DNA from: Azophilus sp965221755
Lineage (GTDB): Bacteria > Pseudomonadota > Gammaproteobacteria > Pseudomonadales > Azotimanducaceae
Reading direction: 5' to 3'
Assembly: GCA_965221755.1 (NCBI GenBank)
Contig: OZ244921.1
Location: forward strand, 2,046,001-2,110,000
DNA: 64,000 nucleotides
In this document: positions 26,235-34,891 of the stretch, piece after piece
How positions within the stretch are numbered: the stretch's first letter is position 1
Layout: every line of letters begins with the position of its first letter
Translations under genes and position numbers: made by a program
Notes under the pieces: model-generated
What the model was told of the DNA's origin: nothing
The model's database searches: none
What the model saw: only the letters and a program-made list of their open reading frames with translations

Positions 26235-26928
26235 CAAAGTCCGTTCCAAGTGATGGTTTGGGCGATGGGCGGTTGCGCAGGCCGTTGCCGAGACCGAGCA
26301 GCAGGCCTGCGATCAGGAAGGCGCCGGGCGGCAGCAGGGCCATCAGGAAGGGCGCGCTGCCGAAGCCGAGATCGATTCGCCAAGCCGCAGCGGCGGGGCC
26401 GAACAGGAGTTCCATCCCCGCCAGCAGGGTGCCTTGGCCGAGGGCTTCACGCACGCCGCCCAAGACGATCAGGGCGATGGCGAAGCCGGTCGCGGTGCCC
26501 AGCGCATCAAGGCAAGCCCGCCACGGCGGCTGGCGGCTGGCGAAGGCCTCCATCCGGCCGAGGATCATGCAGTTGGAGACGATGATCTGCACGAACAGCG
26601 CCACGCGCAGATAGAGCTCGAAGGCGTAGGCCTCAAGCAACAGGACGCTCAAGGTGGTGAAGGTGGCGATCACCAGCACGAAGCAGGGCAGCCGGACCCG
26701 ATTCGGAATCCAGGCCCGCAACGTGGAGATGGCCAGTGCCGAACCGAGCAGCACGAAGCCGCTGGCCAAGGCCAGGCCCAGGGCGTTGACCAAGCTGTTG
26801 CTGACCGCCAGGAGCGGGCACAGGCCCAGCAGTTGAATCCACGCCGGATTGCGTCGAATGGCGGCGTCGGCAAACGTGCTGCCTGCGGCGGCGTTCGTGC
26901 CGCCGGCGCCGTTGTCCGTGCCGCTCAT
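26188..26928 (-). CDS. rsxE: Rnf/Rsx complex membrane subunit E
   Basis: A 246-residue integral membrane protein with about six hydrophobic segments. Signatures are RRNPAWIQLLGLCPLLAVSN near residues 24–43 and IIVSNCMILGRMEAFASRQP near 130–150, both conserved in RnfE/NqrD. RnfA and RnfE pack as an inverted pair that carries a membrane [2Fe–2S] centre; the cysteines in GLCPLL and SNCMIL are its ligands. Start ATG 26928 overlaps the TGA of rsxG (ATGA). Confidence 0.93.
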   Translation of the reverse strand: MSGTDNGAGGTNAAAGSTFADAAIRRNPAWIQLLGLCPLLAVSNSLVNALGLALASGFVLLGSALAISTLRAWIPNRVRLPCFVLVIATFTTLSVLLLEAYAFELYLRVALFVQIIVSNCMILGRMEAFASRQPPWRACLDALGTATGFAIALIVLGGVREALGQGTLLAGMELLFGPAAAAWRIDLGFGSAPFLMALLPPGAFLIAGLLLGLGNGLRNRPSPKPSLGTDFDEHEKTHPNIRKTES

Positions 26929-27428
26929 GGCGCGTTCGCGGCCGCCGGCGGCGCGGCCCTTGGGCCGAGCATTTGCCGGATGCCGCGCTTCACCGCTTCG
27001 CTGGTGATGGTGGCGCCGCTGACGGCATCCACTGCCAGCGGCGGGGTGGTGGCAAAGCGGCGCATCCAAGGGCTCTTGTCGATGTCGATGAAGTCGCCGA
27101 GCCCCGGGGTCTCCCGATGTTCAGCCACTCGTGCGCCCAAGAGCCGCCCGCCGTTGCCGAAGGCGGCCAGCAGATGGATTTTCCCGGCGTAGCCTTGGAT
27201 TTCGGTCCGCCTCAGCCAAATGCCCCCCGGCAGATCGACTTGATCGCCCTGCCATGCGAGGCCGGCGGGGTCGAACGGGTGGCCCACCAGCTGATGCGCG
27301 AGCTGCCAGACGTGGCGCGACCGATTGGCCTCAATGGCCGGTTCGGTCAAGACGTGGACGCCTGCCAGCAGCAGGCCGCAGCCCAGGCCGATGACGCTGA
27401 TGCCAAGCGCTGGCCGCAGCGTCTTCAC
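26925..27428 (-). CDS. rsxG: Rnf/Rsx complex periplasmic flavoprotein subunit G
   Basis: A 167-residue protein, shorter than typical (~200). One N-terminal membrane anchor (LGISVIGLGCGLLLAGVHVL) is followed by a periplasmic FMN-binding domain. The covalent FMN attachment motif is AVSGATITSEAV with SGAT at 137–140, so Thr140 should carry the FMN phosphoester. GARVAEHRETPGLGDFID near 98–115 is the other family signature. GTG at 27428 overlaps the rsxD stop (GTGA). Confidence 0.92.
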   Translation of the reverse strand: MKTLRPALGISVIGLGCGLLLAGVHVLTEPAIEANRSRHVWQLAHQLVGHPFDPAGLAWQGDQVDLPGGIWLRRTEIQGYAGKIHLLAAFGNGGRLLGARVAEHRETPGLGDFIDIDKSPWMRRFATTPPLAVDAVSGATITSEAVKRGIRQMLGPRAAPPAAANAP

Positions 27429-28345
27429 GGTGGCCTCCACAGCGACTGCCCGCTGATTCCCTGTCGAAAGGCCCGGTCGATGAGCGGCGTTGCGGCGTTG
27501 GCGATCAGCACTGCGAAGGCGATGCCGTCCGGGTAGCCGCCCCAAGCGCGGATGACGAAGGCGATGGCCGCCGCAATGCCGCCGAACAGCCATTGCCCGG
27601 GCCGGCTGCCGGGGTGGGTCACGGGATCGGTGATCACGAAGAAAGCCGCCAGCAGGATGCCGCCCGAAAGCAGGTGGAACAGCGGCGGGCCGGCGCCCGA
27701 TGAGCTGCCGCCGTCGTTGCAGGCCAACGCCAGGGCGGCCAAGGTGACGAGAAAGGCCGCGACCACCCGCCAAGCGATCAGGCCCCGCAGCATGAGCCAA
27801 AGGCCGCCGGCGGCGAAGGCCAGGTTGGCCTGCTCCCAAGCCCGTCCGCCGAAGTGGCCGAAGGCGGGGTTCTCGCGGAAGGCTTCGGCCACGGTCAGGC
27901 CGTCCCGGTACTTGAGCGCCGTCAGCGCCGTGGCGCCGGTGTGTCCATCGACCTGCGGCGGCCAAGCGCCCATGGCCAGTGGATAGCAGACCAGCGCGAT
28001 GGCGTACCCGGCCATGGCCGGGTTGAAGATGTTGTGGCCCAACCCGCCGTAGAGTTGCCGGGCCAGCAAAACCGCGCCGGCCGTGGCGACGGCCACCGTG
28101 TGCCAAGCGGCGGCGGGCGGCAGCGCCAAGGCCAGGATCAGGGCCGTCAGGGTCACGGAACCGTCGGCTAGGTTGGCGGGCCGCCGCCGGGCCTTGGCCG
28201 CCGCCCAGTCGAGCGCGCCGGCCAGCGGCCAGGCGATGGCGACGTTGCGCAGATGGCCGCTGCCGAAATGGATGCTGAGCGCCGCTAGGCCCGGCAGCAG
28301 CGCCGCGCTGACCGACCACATGATGCGGCCCGTGCCGCTCACCAT
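27425..28345 (-). CDS. rsxD: Rnf/Rsx complex membrane flavoprotein subunit D
   Basis: A 306-residue multi-pass membrane protein of the RnfD/NqrB family. GGLGHNIFNPAMAGYAIALV near residues 100–119 is the classic signature. DGHTGATALTALK near 133–145 contains the FMN attachment motif, Thr-Gly-Ala-Thr with T139 the predicted acceptor; this is Ser-Gly-Ala-Thr in the copies I remember. FFVITDPVTHPG near 235 and WGGYPDGIAFAVLIANA near 270 are conserved too. ATG 28345 gives a 7-base overlap with the preceding B–C fusion gene. Length is a little below the usual ~350 at the N-terminus. Confidence 0.92.
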   Translation of the reverse strand: MVSGTGRIMWSVSAALLPGLAALSIHFGSGHLRNVAIAWPLAGALDWAAAKARRRPANLADGSVTLTALILALALPPAAAWHTVAVATAGAVLLARQLYGGLGHNIFNPAMAGYAIALVCYPLAMGAWPPQVDGHTGATALTALKYRDGLTVAEAFRENPAFGHFGGRAWEQANLAFAAGGLWLMLRGLIAWRVVAAFLVTLAALALACNDGGSSSGAGPPLFHLLSGGILLAAFFVITDPVTHPGSRPGQWLFGGIAAAIAFVIRAWGGYPDGIAFAVLIANAATPLIDRAFRQGISGQSLWRPP

Positions 28346-29280
28346 GGGTGGCCGTTGCCGCTGGCCAGGCGTCGCGCCCGGCGGGCACGGGCGTCGGCCT
28401 CCTCCGCTTGCAAGCGAGCGTTGCGGGCGTCGAAGCGGGCTTTGGCGGCAGCGGCTTGGGCTTGGCGGTCGCCTCGCAGCCGTTGCTCGTGCTTGGCGGC
28501 GCGGAACAGATGCGCCAGCGGGATGCCGCTTGGACAGACGCGGTCGCACAGACGGCATTCGATGCAGCGATCCAAGCCGATTGCCGCGGCGCTGTCCGGC
28601 TGCCCTGCCCGGATCAAGCGTACCAAGTGCTGCGGCGCCAGGGATTGGGGGCACTCCGGTTCGCAGCGGTTGCAGCCGATGCAAGCTGCGCTCGCATTGG
28701 GCGCAAACCCCTGGGTCGAGGGCGTTCCGACTTGGGTCGGCGCGGCGCGCCGTTTGCCGGGCGCCGACGCAATGGCAGCGTCCGCAACGGCAACGGGCAC
28801 CTCGACCAGCTCGATGCAGTCCACGGGGCAGGCGGGCAGGCAGAGTTCGCAGCCGGTGCATTGGCGCCCGATCACCGTGTGCATGAAGCCGGGCGCGCCG
28901 ACGATGGCGTCCACCGGGCAGGCGCCCAAGCACAGGGCGCAGCCGATGCACTCCGGCTCCCGAACGCGGGCGACGGCTGGCTGCGGCTCGGTGGGTGCGG
29001 CGCCGTCCTCCCGGCCCAGCAGGGCTTTGAGCGCTGCGAAGGTGTCCTGGCCGCCGGGTGGGCATAGGTCCATGGGCGCACCCTTGGCGAGCGCCTCCGC
29101 GTAGGGACGGCAGCCGGGATGGCCACACTGCCCGCACTGCGTTTGCGGCAGCAGCGCGTCGATGGCGTCGATCAGCCCGTCGTCGTCGGTCGGCAGCCGG
29201 GCATGCGCCCACGTCAGGGCGAGGCCCGCGATCAGGGTCAGGCCGGCCAACGATCCGGCGGCGATGAGGATGGCGGTCAA
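28339..29280 (-). CDS. rsxB: RnfB fused to the C-terminal iron–sulphur half of RnfC
   Basis: A 313-residue protein. Residues 1–30 are the RnfB membrane anchor. C49, C52, C57 and C73 form the RnfB N-terminal cluster site. Two ferredoxin motifs follow at C111–C121 (CIGCALCLGACP) and C141–C151 (CTGCELCLPACP). After a ~48-residue linker come two more, CIGCNRCEPECP (C200–C210) and CIECRLCDRVCP (C239–C249), then SGIPLAHLFRAAKHE and an Ala/Arg/Glu-rich helix. This last part matches the C-terminal half of RnfC. The RnfC N-terminal NADH/FMN-binding domain (~350 residues) is absent, and no other rnfC exists in the cluster. Start is TTG overlapping the rsxA stop. Confidence 0.88.
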   Translation of the reverse strand: MTAILIAAGSLAGLTLIAGLALTWAHARLPTDDDGLIDAIDALLPQTQCGQCGHPGCRPYAEALAKGAPMDLCPPGGQDTFAALKALLGREDGAAPTEPQPAVARVREPECIGCALCLGACPVDAIVGAPGFMHTVIGRQCTGCELCLPACPVDCIELVEVPVAVADAAIASAPGKRRAAPTQVGTPSTQGFAPNASAACIGCNRCEPECPQSLAPQHLVRLIRAGQPDSAAAIGLDRCIECRLCDRVCPSGIPLAHLFRAAKHEQRLRGDRQAQAAAAKARFDARNARLQAEEADARARRARRLASGNGHPW

Positions 29281-29852
29281 TCGAGTCCCGCGAAGCCGAG
29301 GAAGCCGAGGCTCATCAGGCCCGCCGTCACCAAGGCGATGGGCGCCCCGGCGAAGGCCCGGGGCAGGTCGGCGCCCTCAAGGCGCTCGCGGATGGCGCTG
29401 AACATCATCATCACCAGGCTGAACCCGGCGGCTGCGCCGATGGCGAAGACGATGGCGCCGGGCAGGGACAGGCCTTCGCCGGCCACCAGCAGCGCCACGC
29501 CGAGCACCGCGCAGTTGGTGGTGATGAGCGGCAGGTAGAGGCCGAGGCTGCGATGCAGCAGCGGGCTGGCGGAGCGCAGGTAGAGCTCGGTGAACTGCAC
29601 CACGCTGGCGATCACCAGGATGAAGACGATGATGCGCAGCCACTCCAAGCCCAAGGGCGCCAGCAGGGCGTGGTGGATGAGGTGGCAGGCAACCGCCGCC
29701 AAGGTCAGCACGAAGGTGGTGGCCAAGCCCATCGCCAGCGCCGGTGCGAAGCTCTTGGTGACGCCCATGAACGGGCACAGCCCTAGGAACTGGGCCAGCA
29801 CGAAGTTGTTGACCAGCAGGGCGCCGACGAGGATCAGGGCGAGGTCAGCCAA
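29277..29852 (-). CDS. rsxA: Rnf/Rsx complex membrane subunit A
   Basis: A 191-residue six-helix membrane protein. VNNFVLAQFLGLCPFMGVTK near residues 14–33 and YLPLITTNCAVLGVALL near 107–123 are RnfA/NqrE signatures and hold the cysteines for the intramembrane [2Fe–2S] centre shared with RsxE. Length is exactly typical. It appears to start at TTG 29852 (TAAGG about 8 bases upstream), 10 bases after the metG stop, so metG–rsxA–BC–D–G–E–nth is probably a single transcript. Confidence 0.93.
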   Translation of the reverse strand: MADLALILVGALLVNNFVLAQFLGLCPFMGVTKSFAPALAMGLATTFVLTLAAVACHLIHHALLAPLGLEWLRIIVFILVIASVVQFTELYLRSASPLLHRSLGLYLPLITTNCAVLGVALLVAGEGLSLPGAIVFAIGAAAGFSLVMMMFSAIRERLEGADLPRAFAGAPIALVTAGLMSLGFLGFAGLD

Positions 29853-29862
29853 GGCGATGGCC

Positions 29863-31878
29863 TTACTTGACGTCCATCCCGGGCTGGGCGCCGGCGTCGG
29901 GACTGAGCAGAAAGATGTCCTTGCCGCCGGGCCCGGCGGCGAGAATCATGCCCTCCGAGGTGCCGAAACGCATCTTGCGCGGCGCCAGGTTGGCGACCAC
30001 GACCACCAGCCGGTCGATCAGGCTGGCCGGATCGTAGGCCGACTTGATGCCGGCCATCACCTGCCGGCGGCCATCGCCCAGATCCAGCTGCAGGCGCAGC
30101 AGCTTGTCGGCCTCCGGCACCGCCTCGGCGGCGGCGATGCGCGCCACCTTGAGCCGCACCTTGGCGAAGTCCTCGATGGCGATGAGCGCCCGGCTTTCGT
30201 CCGCATCGTTGGCCGCCTCGGCGGAAACCGCCTCCGGCTGCGCCTTGGAGGCCTCGATGAGGCGATCGACCTGCTTCCTCTCCATGCGGGTCATCAGCGC
30301 TTGGTAGGCATTGATGCGCTTGCCGAGCAACGGCTGATCGATGTCGGACCAGCGCAGCGGGCCCGCGTTGAGAAACTTGGCGGCCGCCGCCGACAGGGCG
30401 GGCAGGATCGGCGTCAGGTAGATGGCGAGGATGCGGAACAGGTTGACGCCTAAGCTGCAGACGGCCTGCACTTCGGCTTGGCGACCTTCCTGCTTGACCA
30501 GTTTCCAAGGTTCGCGCTCGGCAATGTACTGGTTGGCGAGGTCGGCCAGGGCGGTGATCTCCCGCACCGCCCTTGAGACCTGTCCTGCTTCGTAGCGTTC
30601 GGCGATGGATTCGGAGGCTTCGACAAACCGGCCCCACAAGGCCGCATCGGCCAGCTTCGGGGCCAGTTCGCCGTCGAAGTTGCGGGTGATGAACCCGGCG
30701 CAGCGGCTGGCGATGTTGACCACCTTGCCCACCAGGTCGGCGTTCACCCGCTGCACGAAGTCCTTGAAGTTGATGTCGTGGTCGTCAACCGTGCCGTTGA
30801 GCTTGGTGGCGAAGTAGTAGCGCAGGCATTCCGGGTTCAGGTGCTCAAGGTAGGTCGAGGCCTTGATGAGGGTGCCGCGCGACTTGGACATTTTGGCCCC
30901 TTCGACGGTGACGAAGCCGTGGGTGTGGATTCGGGTCGGCTTGCGGAAGCCGGCCGCTTCGAGCACCGCCGGCCAAAAAAGAGCATGGAAGTTAACGATG
31001 TCCTTGCCGATGAAGTGGTGCAGCTCGGTGCGGGAACCGGCGTTCCAGAAGTCGTCGAAGTCCAGGTCGCCGCGGGCGTCGGCCAGGTTCTTGAAGCTGG
31101 CCATGTAGCCCACCGGCGCATCCATCCAGACGTAGAAGTACTTGTCCTTGGTGCCCGGAATCAGAAAGCCGAAGTAGGGGGCGTCTCGGGAGATGTCCCA
31201 AGGCTTGAGGCCGTCGTCCAGCCATTCGGCGAGCTTGTTGGCCACTTCCGGCTGCACGGCGCCGCTGCGGGTCCATCCCCTGAGCATGTCGCTGAATTGC
31301 GGCAGGTCGAAGAAGTGGTGCTCGGACTGCCGGACCACCGGCTCGGCCCCGGAAACCAGCGACCGCGGCCGGCCCAGCTCGGTGGCGTCGTAGGTGGCGC
31401 CGCAGGCGTCGCAGTTGTCGCCGTACTGGTCCGCCGCGCCGCAGCGCGGGCAGTCGCCCTTGACGAAGCGGTCGGCCAGGAACAGGCCGCGCTCCGGGTC
31501 GTAGAGCTGGGCCACGTCCCGGGTGAAGATGCTGCCCCGCTCGCGCAGCCGGGTGAAGATCAGTTCCGACAGCGCCCGGTTCTCCTCGGAATGGGTGGAG
31601 TGGTAGTTGTCGTGCGCAATGCCGAAGCCGGCGAAGTCCCGCATGTGCTCCTGGCGCATCGCCTCGATGAGCTCCTCCGGGGAGATGCCGGCCCGCTCGG
31701 CATGGAGCATGGTGCCGGCGCCATGGGTGTCGTCGGCGCAGACGTACAGGCACTCATGGCCGCGCAGCTTCTGGAAGCGCACCCAGATGTCGGTCTGGAT
31801 GTGCTCAAGCATGTTCCCCAGATGAATGGAGCCGTTGATGTAGGGCAGGGCGCTGGTGACCAAAATGCGGCGTTTCAT
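29863..31878 (-). CDS. metG: Methionyl-tRNA synthetase
   Basis: A 671-residue class I aminoacyl-tRNA synthetase. The HIGH-type motif is INGSIHLGNMLEH near residues 14–26, zinc-binding knuckles are CPRCGAADQYGDNCDAC near 145–161, and the KMSKS loop is GAKMSKSRGT near 330. The C-terminal tRNA-binding domain (FAKVRLKVARIAAAE through MILAAGPGGKDIFLL) is present, so this is the long dimeric type. ATG 31878 begins MKRRILVTSALPY; the frame above it is repeat sequence. It diverges from mrp across a repeat copy, as in other gammaproteobacteria. Confidence 0.95.
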   Translation of the reverse strand: MKRRILVTSALPYINGSIHLGNMLEHIQTDIWVRFQKLRGHECLYVCADDTHGAGTMLHAERAGISPEELIEAMRQEHMRDFAGFGIAHDNYHSTHSEENRALSELIFTRLRERGSIFTRDVAQLYDPERGLFLADRFVKGDCPRCGAADQYGDNCDACGATYDATELGRPRSLVSGAEPVVRQSEHHFFDLPQFSDMLRGWTRSGAVQPEVANKLAEWLDDGLKPWDISRDAPYFGFLIPGTKDKYFYVWMDAPVGYMASFKNLADARGDLDFDDFWNAGSRTELHHFIGKDIVNFHALFWPAVLEAAGFRKPTRIHTHGFVTVEGAKMSKSRGTLIKASTYLEHLNPECLRYYFATKLNGTVDDHDINFKDFVQRVNADLVGKVVNIASRCAGFITRNFDGELAPKLADAALWGRFVEASESIAERYEAGQVSRAVREITALADLANQYIAEREPWKLVKQEGRQAEVQAVCSLGVNLFRILAIYLTPILPALSAAAAKFLNAGPLRWSDIDQPLLGKRINAYQALMTRMERKQVDRLIEASKAQPEAVSAEAANDADESRALIAIEDFAKVRLKVARIAAAEAVPEADKLLRLQLDLGDGRRQVMAGIKSAYDPASLIDRLVVVVANLAPRKMRFGTSEGMILAAGPGGKDIFLLSPDAGAQPGMDVK

Positions 31879-31928
31879 CGGCAAGGGTGCGGCTGCGGGC
31901 GATGCCGCACTATACCGCAAGCCTTCGC

Positions 31929-32021
31929 GGACTCAGAAACGCATCGGAACCTGCCTTGCGTGACGAGCGCCGAGTTTCGCGCCAGCGAAACCCCAACGCA
32001 CCTGCGAAGCGGGTGCGCCGG
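31929..32021 (+). repeat. Dispersed mosaic repeat between metG and mrp
   Basis: Head ACTCAGAAACGCATCGGAAC, palindrome GAGTTTCGC/GCGAAAC with GCCA loop, and hairpin GCACCTGCGAAGCGGGTGCG in direct order. It fills the promoter region of the divergent metG and mrp genes. Confidence 0.85.
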
Positions 32022-32075
32022 GGCATGCGTATAATGCGCCGCCGCACCGAAGCGTTTGGGCCATGCCCCTTTCCC

Positions 32076-33095
32076 ATGAGAGTTGAGCAATTCAAAGACC
32101 CCTACCTGAACCGGACTTGGGGGGAGCTGGGCGTCCGCGCGCTGTCCAGCGGGCATCGGGTTTCGGCCGCTTTGGGCTATCCGGCGGCGGGCATGGCGGC
32201 GTCCCTGGCTGAGCGTCTGGCCCGCTTTCTCGGGGCGCCGAGCATCGAGTTGGACTTGAGCTTCAAGGCGCCGTCCGGGCGCGGCTTCGGCCAAGTCAAG
32301 CACCTCATCGCCGTCGCTTCCGGCAAGGGCGGGGTCGGGAAATCCACCACCGCGGTCAATCTGGCCTTGGCCTTGGCGCGGGAAGGCGCCGCCGTGGGCT
32401 TGCTGGACGCCGACATATACGGGCCGAGCCAAGGTATGATGCTTGGGGTGGCCTCGGGCCGGCGTCCGCAGGTGAAGGACGGCAAGTCCTTCGTGCCCAT
32501 CAAGGCGTGGGGCCTGAAGGCCATGTCCATGAGCTTTCTGGTTGATGAGAACACCCCCATGGTCTGGCGCGGCCCCATGGCGACCGGCGCCTTGCAGCAA
32601 CTCCTCGGCCAGACGGATTGGGGGGCGCTGGACTACCTTGTCGTCGATATGCCGCCGGGCACCGGCGACATTCAACTCACCCTGTCGCAAAAGGCGCCGG
32701 TCAGCGGCGCGGTGATCGTCACCACCCCCCAGGACATCGCCCTGCTCGATGCCCGCAAGGGGATTGAGATGTTCCGCAAGGTCGATATTCCGGTGCTGGG
32801 GGTGGCGGAGAACATGAGCTTCTTCGCCTGCCCTCAGTGCGGCGCGCGCAGCGAGGTGTTCGGCGGCGGCGGCGGCGAGCGCGTGGCGGCCGAATTCGGG
32901 GTGCCGCTCCTGGGCCAACTGCCTTTGGCGCCGGACATCCGCGAGCAGGCCGATGGCGGCCGTCCCACGGTGGCGGCGGATGCGGAGTGCGCCACCGCCC
33001 TGCTGTACCGGGACTTGGCCCGCCATGCGGCGGCCCGCATTTGGGCGCTCGATGCCGCCGGCGCCTCCACCACCATCAGCATGACGGACGATTAG
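32076..33095 (+). CDS. apbC: Iron–sulphur carrier ATPase Mrp/ApbC
   Basis: A 339-residue ParA-family ATPase that carries Fe–S clusters to apoproteins. The deviant Walker A SGKGGVGKST lies at 82–91, switch II is VVDMPPGTGDIQLTLSQ near 190, and the cluster-binding CPQC is near residue 252 (FFACPQCGARSEVFGGGGGE). The first ~70 residues are a short, divergent version of the DUF59-like N-terminal region. I chose ATG at 32076, which gives MRVEQFKDPY. Its TAG stop begins a copy of the short repeat (33093–33111). It is divergent to metG and followed by dcd. Confidence 0.93.
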   Translation: MRVEQFKDPYLNRTWGELGVRALSSGHRVSAALGYPAAGMAASLAERLARFLGAPSIELDLSFKAPSGRGFGQVKHLIAVASGKGGVGKSTTAVNLALALAREGAAVGLLDADIYGPSQGMMLGVASGRRPQVKDGKSFVPIKAWGLKAMSMSFLVDENTPMVWRGPMATGALQQLLGQTDWGALDYLVVDMPPGTGDIQLTLSQKAPVSGAVIVTTPQDIALLDARKGIEMFRKVDIPVLGVAENMSFFACPQCGARSEVFGGGGGERVAAEFGVPLLGQLPLAPDIREQADGGRPTVAADAECATALLYRDLARHAAARIWALDAAGASTTISMTDD

Positions 33096-33111
33096 TGTCC
33101 GGTCCCGCCAA
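33093..33111 (+). repeat. Short repeat TAGTGTCCGGTCCCGCCAA
   Basis: Supplies the stop codon of apbC. A degenerate reverse copy lies 120 bases on (33234–33254), so the 159-base apbC–dcd gap is bracketed by an inverted pair. Confidence 0.55.
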
Positions 33112-33254
33112 CAGGCGTGATCATGCGTGGTCCCCTCGCTCCCGGCGGCGTTGCTCCGCCTTGTGCGGGGCCTGCCGCACAGCGTCGCCGCGCCTTGCCG
33201 GGCGACGAAATCGCCTAGCGCCCAAAACCCGCTGATTGACGGGATAGGACGCTG

Positions 33255-33818
33255 ATGACCATCAAATCCGACCGTTGGATCAAGGCAATGGCGGCCAAGG
33301 GCATGATCGAGCCCTTCGAGCCGGCCCAAGTGCGCGCGGGCGAAGCCGGCAAGGTGATCTCCTACGGCGTTTCAAGCTACGGCTACGACGTGCGCTGCGC
33401 GCCCCGCTTCAAGGTGTTCACCAACATCAATTCCGCCACCGTGGACCCCAAGGCGTTCGATGAGCGCAGCTTCGTCGATGTGCAGGGGCCGGTCTGCATC
33501 ATCCCGCCCAACTCCTTTGCCTTGGCCTCCACCGTCGAGTACTTCCGCATTCCCGCGGACGTGCTGACCATTTGCCTTGGCAAATCGACCTACGCCCGCT
33601 GCGGCATCATCGTCAACGTGACGCCCTTGGAACCGGAGTGGGAGGGCAACGTGACCTTGGAGTTTTCCAACACCACCACCCTGCCGGCCAAGATCTACGC
33701 CAACGAGGGCGCGGCGCAGATGCTCTTCCTGCAATCGGATGAACGTTGCGAGGTCTCCTACAAGGACCGGGCGGGCAAGTACCAAGGCCAACGCGGGGTG
33801 ACGCTGCCGCGGCCCTAA
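33255..33818 (+). CDS. dcd: dCTP deaminase
   Basis: A 187-residue homotrimeric enzyme making dUTP from dCTP for thymidylate synthesis. Signatures are SYGVSSYGYDVRCAPRFKVF near residues 36–55, LGKSTYARCGIIVNVTPLEP near 109–128 (catalytic Glu follows in EPEWEG), and a C-terminal YQGQRGVTLPR that closes on the nucleotide. Length is normal. It follows apbC in the conserved order. Its 3' end overlaps the convergent Uma2 gene by 4 bases. Confidence 0.96.
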   Translation: MTIKSDRWIKAMAAKGMIEPFEPAQVRAGEAGKVISYGVSSYGYDVRCAPRFKVFTNINSATVDPKAFDERSFVDVQGPVCIIPPNSFALASTVEYFRIPADVLTICLGKSTYARCGIIVNVTPLEPEWEGNVTLEFSNTTTLPAKIYANEGAAQMLFLQSDERCEVSYKDRAGKYQGQRGVTLPRP

Positions 33819-34603
33819 GGCGCCGCCCGCTGCCGGGCCAGAAGCGCCTCCAACTCCGCGATGCGGGCCTCCGCAGCACGCTGGCGCTCCTCAGCCGCTC
33901 GGCGGCGCGCGATCTCCGTCGCTGTCCGGGCGGCATCGACTCGTTGGGTGCGCAGCAGCTCGTCGTGGGTGGGCAGATCCTTGCCGGTGGCCGGGTCCAT
34001 CAGCCGCACTTCCTTCCCGAACTGGCGGAACGTCAGCCCCAGCACCTCGCTGTGCAGCGTCCAGGCGCCGCCGCGCCGCTGCGTGGCCAATTGCACGTAA
34101 GCCCCGTTCTCAAGCCGAAAACCCTGAAGGGGCGGTTCATGGAAGTCCGCCCTCGGGTCACAGGCGACGTACTCCTTCACGCCCATGGATTCGTAGATGG
34201 CCTTCTTCTCATTCAGGTCGCGCTTCCAACTGTTCAGCGACGCCACTTCCAAGGCAAAGTCGGGGGGCTTTGGCTCCTCCCAAAGCCGGTAGCTGTAGCG
34301 CGGTAGGTCGCGGGCGCCAATCACCACGAACAGATCCGGCCCCGCCACCGCCGCACGGTCACCCTCGTTGGCGTAGATCAGCAGGTCGCTGGCCACGTAC
34401 ACGTTGGGTCGGTCCGCATACCAGTTGAGTCGGACGGCGGCGTCGAAGTAGCGAATGGCGTGACCCTGAAAGTCGTTCTCACTCATGGGCTGGCTATCGG
34501 AACTGGGGTACAGGGCTTCCGAACGTCGCTCCCGTTCGTCGAACTCGGCGGCCAGCCGTGCCTCCTCGGCAAGCGCTTTCGGGGAAGTGTCGGGATCGCT
34601 CAT
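33815..34603 (-). CDS. Uma2 family (DUF820) restriction-endonuclease-like protein
   Basis: A 262-residue protein with the Uma2 fold pattern: VYVASDLLIYANEGDRA, then GPDLFVVIGA, then PPDFALEVASLNSWKRDLNE, where the D...E-V pair and downstream Lys form the PD-(D/E)XK-like site. The last ~45 residues are an Arg/Ala/Glu coiled-coil tail (ARTATEIARRRAAEERQRAA). Family function is unknown; copies are abundant in cyanobacteria and in some symbionts, often in multi-copy families. I chose ATG 34603 (MSDPDTSPKALAEEA). A second, longer Uma2-like gene lies at 44103–45233. Confidence 0.75.
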   Translation of the reverse strand: MSDPDTSPKALAEEARLAAEFDERERRSEALYPSSDSQPMSENDFQGHAIRYFDAAVRLNWYADRPNVYVASDLLIYANEGDRAAVAGPDLFVVIGARDLPRYSYRLWEEPKPPDFALEVASLNSWKRDLNEKKAIYESMGVKEYVACDPRADFHEPPLQGFRLENGAYVQLATQRRGGAWTLHSEVLGLTFRQFGKEVRLMDPATGKDLPTHDELLRTQRVDAARTATEIARRRAAEERQRAAEARIAELEALLARQRAAP

Positions 34604-34891
34604 GGACCTCCGGGCGTTGAAGACGTATCGAAACCGTAGCACGAAGCCGCATGAGCGGCCAAATGGCGGATGGCCTTGCGGGCAGTGCGCCGCGCACCGG
34701 GTCGTTTCCTTTGCATCAAGGATTGGTTGCATGGGTCTTCGCCCCATATTGGCGCGGCGGGTAGGGCCGCAGCTGCGGTCGAATGCTCACCGAGTTGTGA
34801 GCCAAGTCTGAAATCGGGCGCAATTAGACAGTTTTATTGACAGAATCCGACTTTGTGGGCTTGCAGGAATGCGGTAGGCTGTCTCCCGTGG

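Noticed and set aside
25554..27192. Long plus-strand frames antisense to nth and rsxE/rsxG
   Set aside because: They mirror conserved genes and show no family pattern, so they are shadows.
27425..29212. A 595-codon frame suggesting a giant RsxD, and a 487-codon frame suggesting a giant RsxG
   Set aside because: Only the C-terminal parts match RsxD and RsxG; the upstream parts are out-of-frame readings of rsxB–C and rsxD. Shorter starts at 28345 and 27428 fit the families and give coupled junctions.
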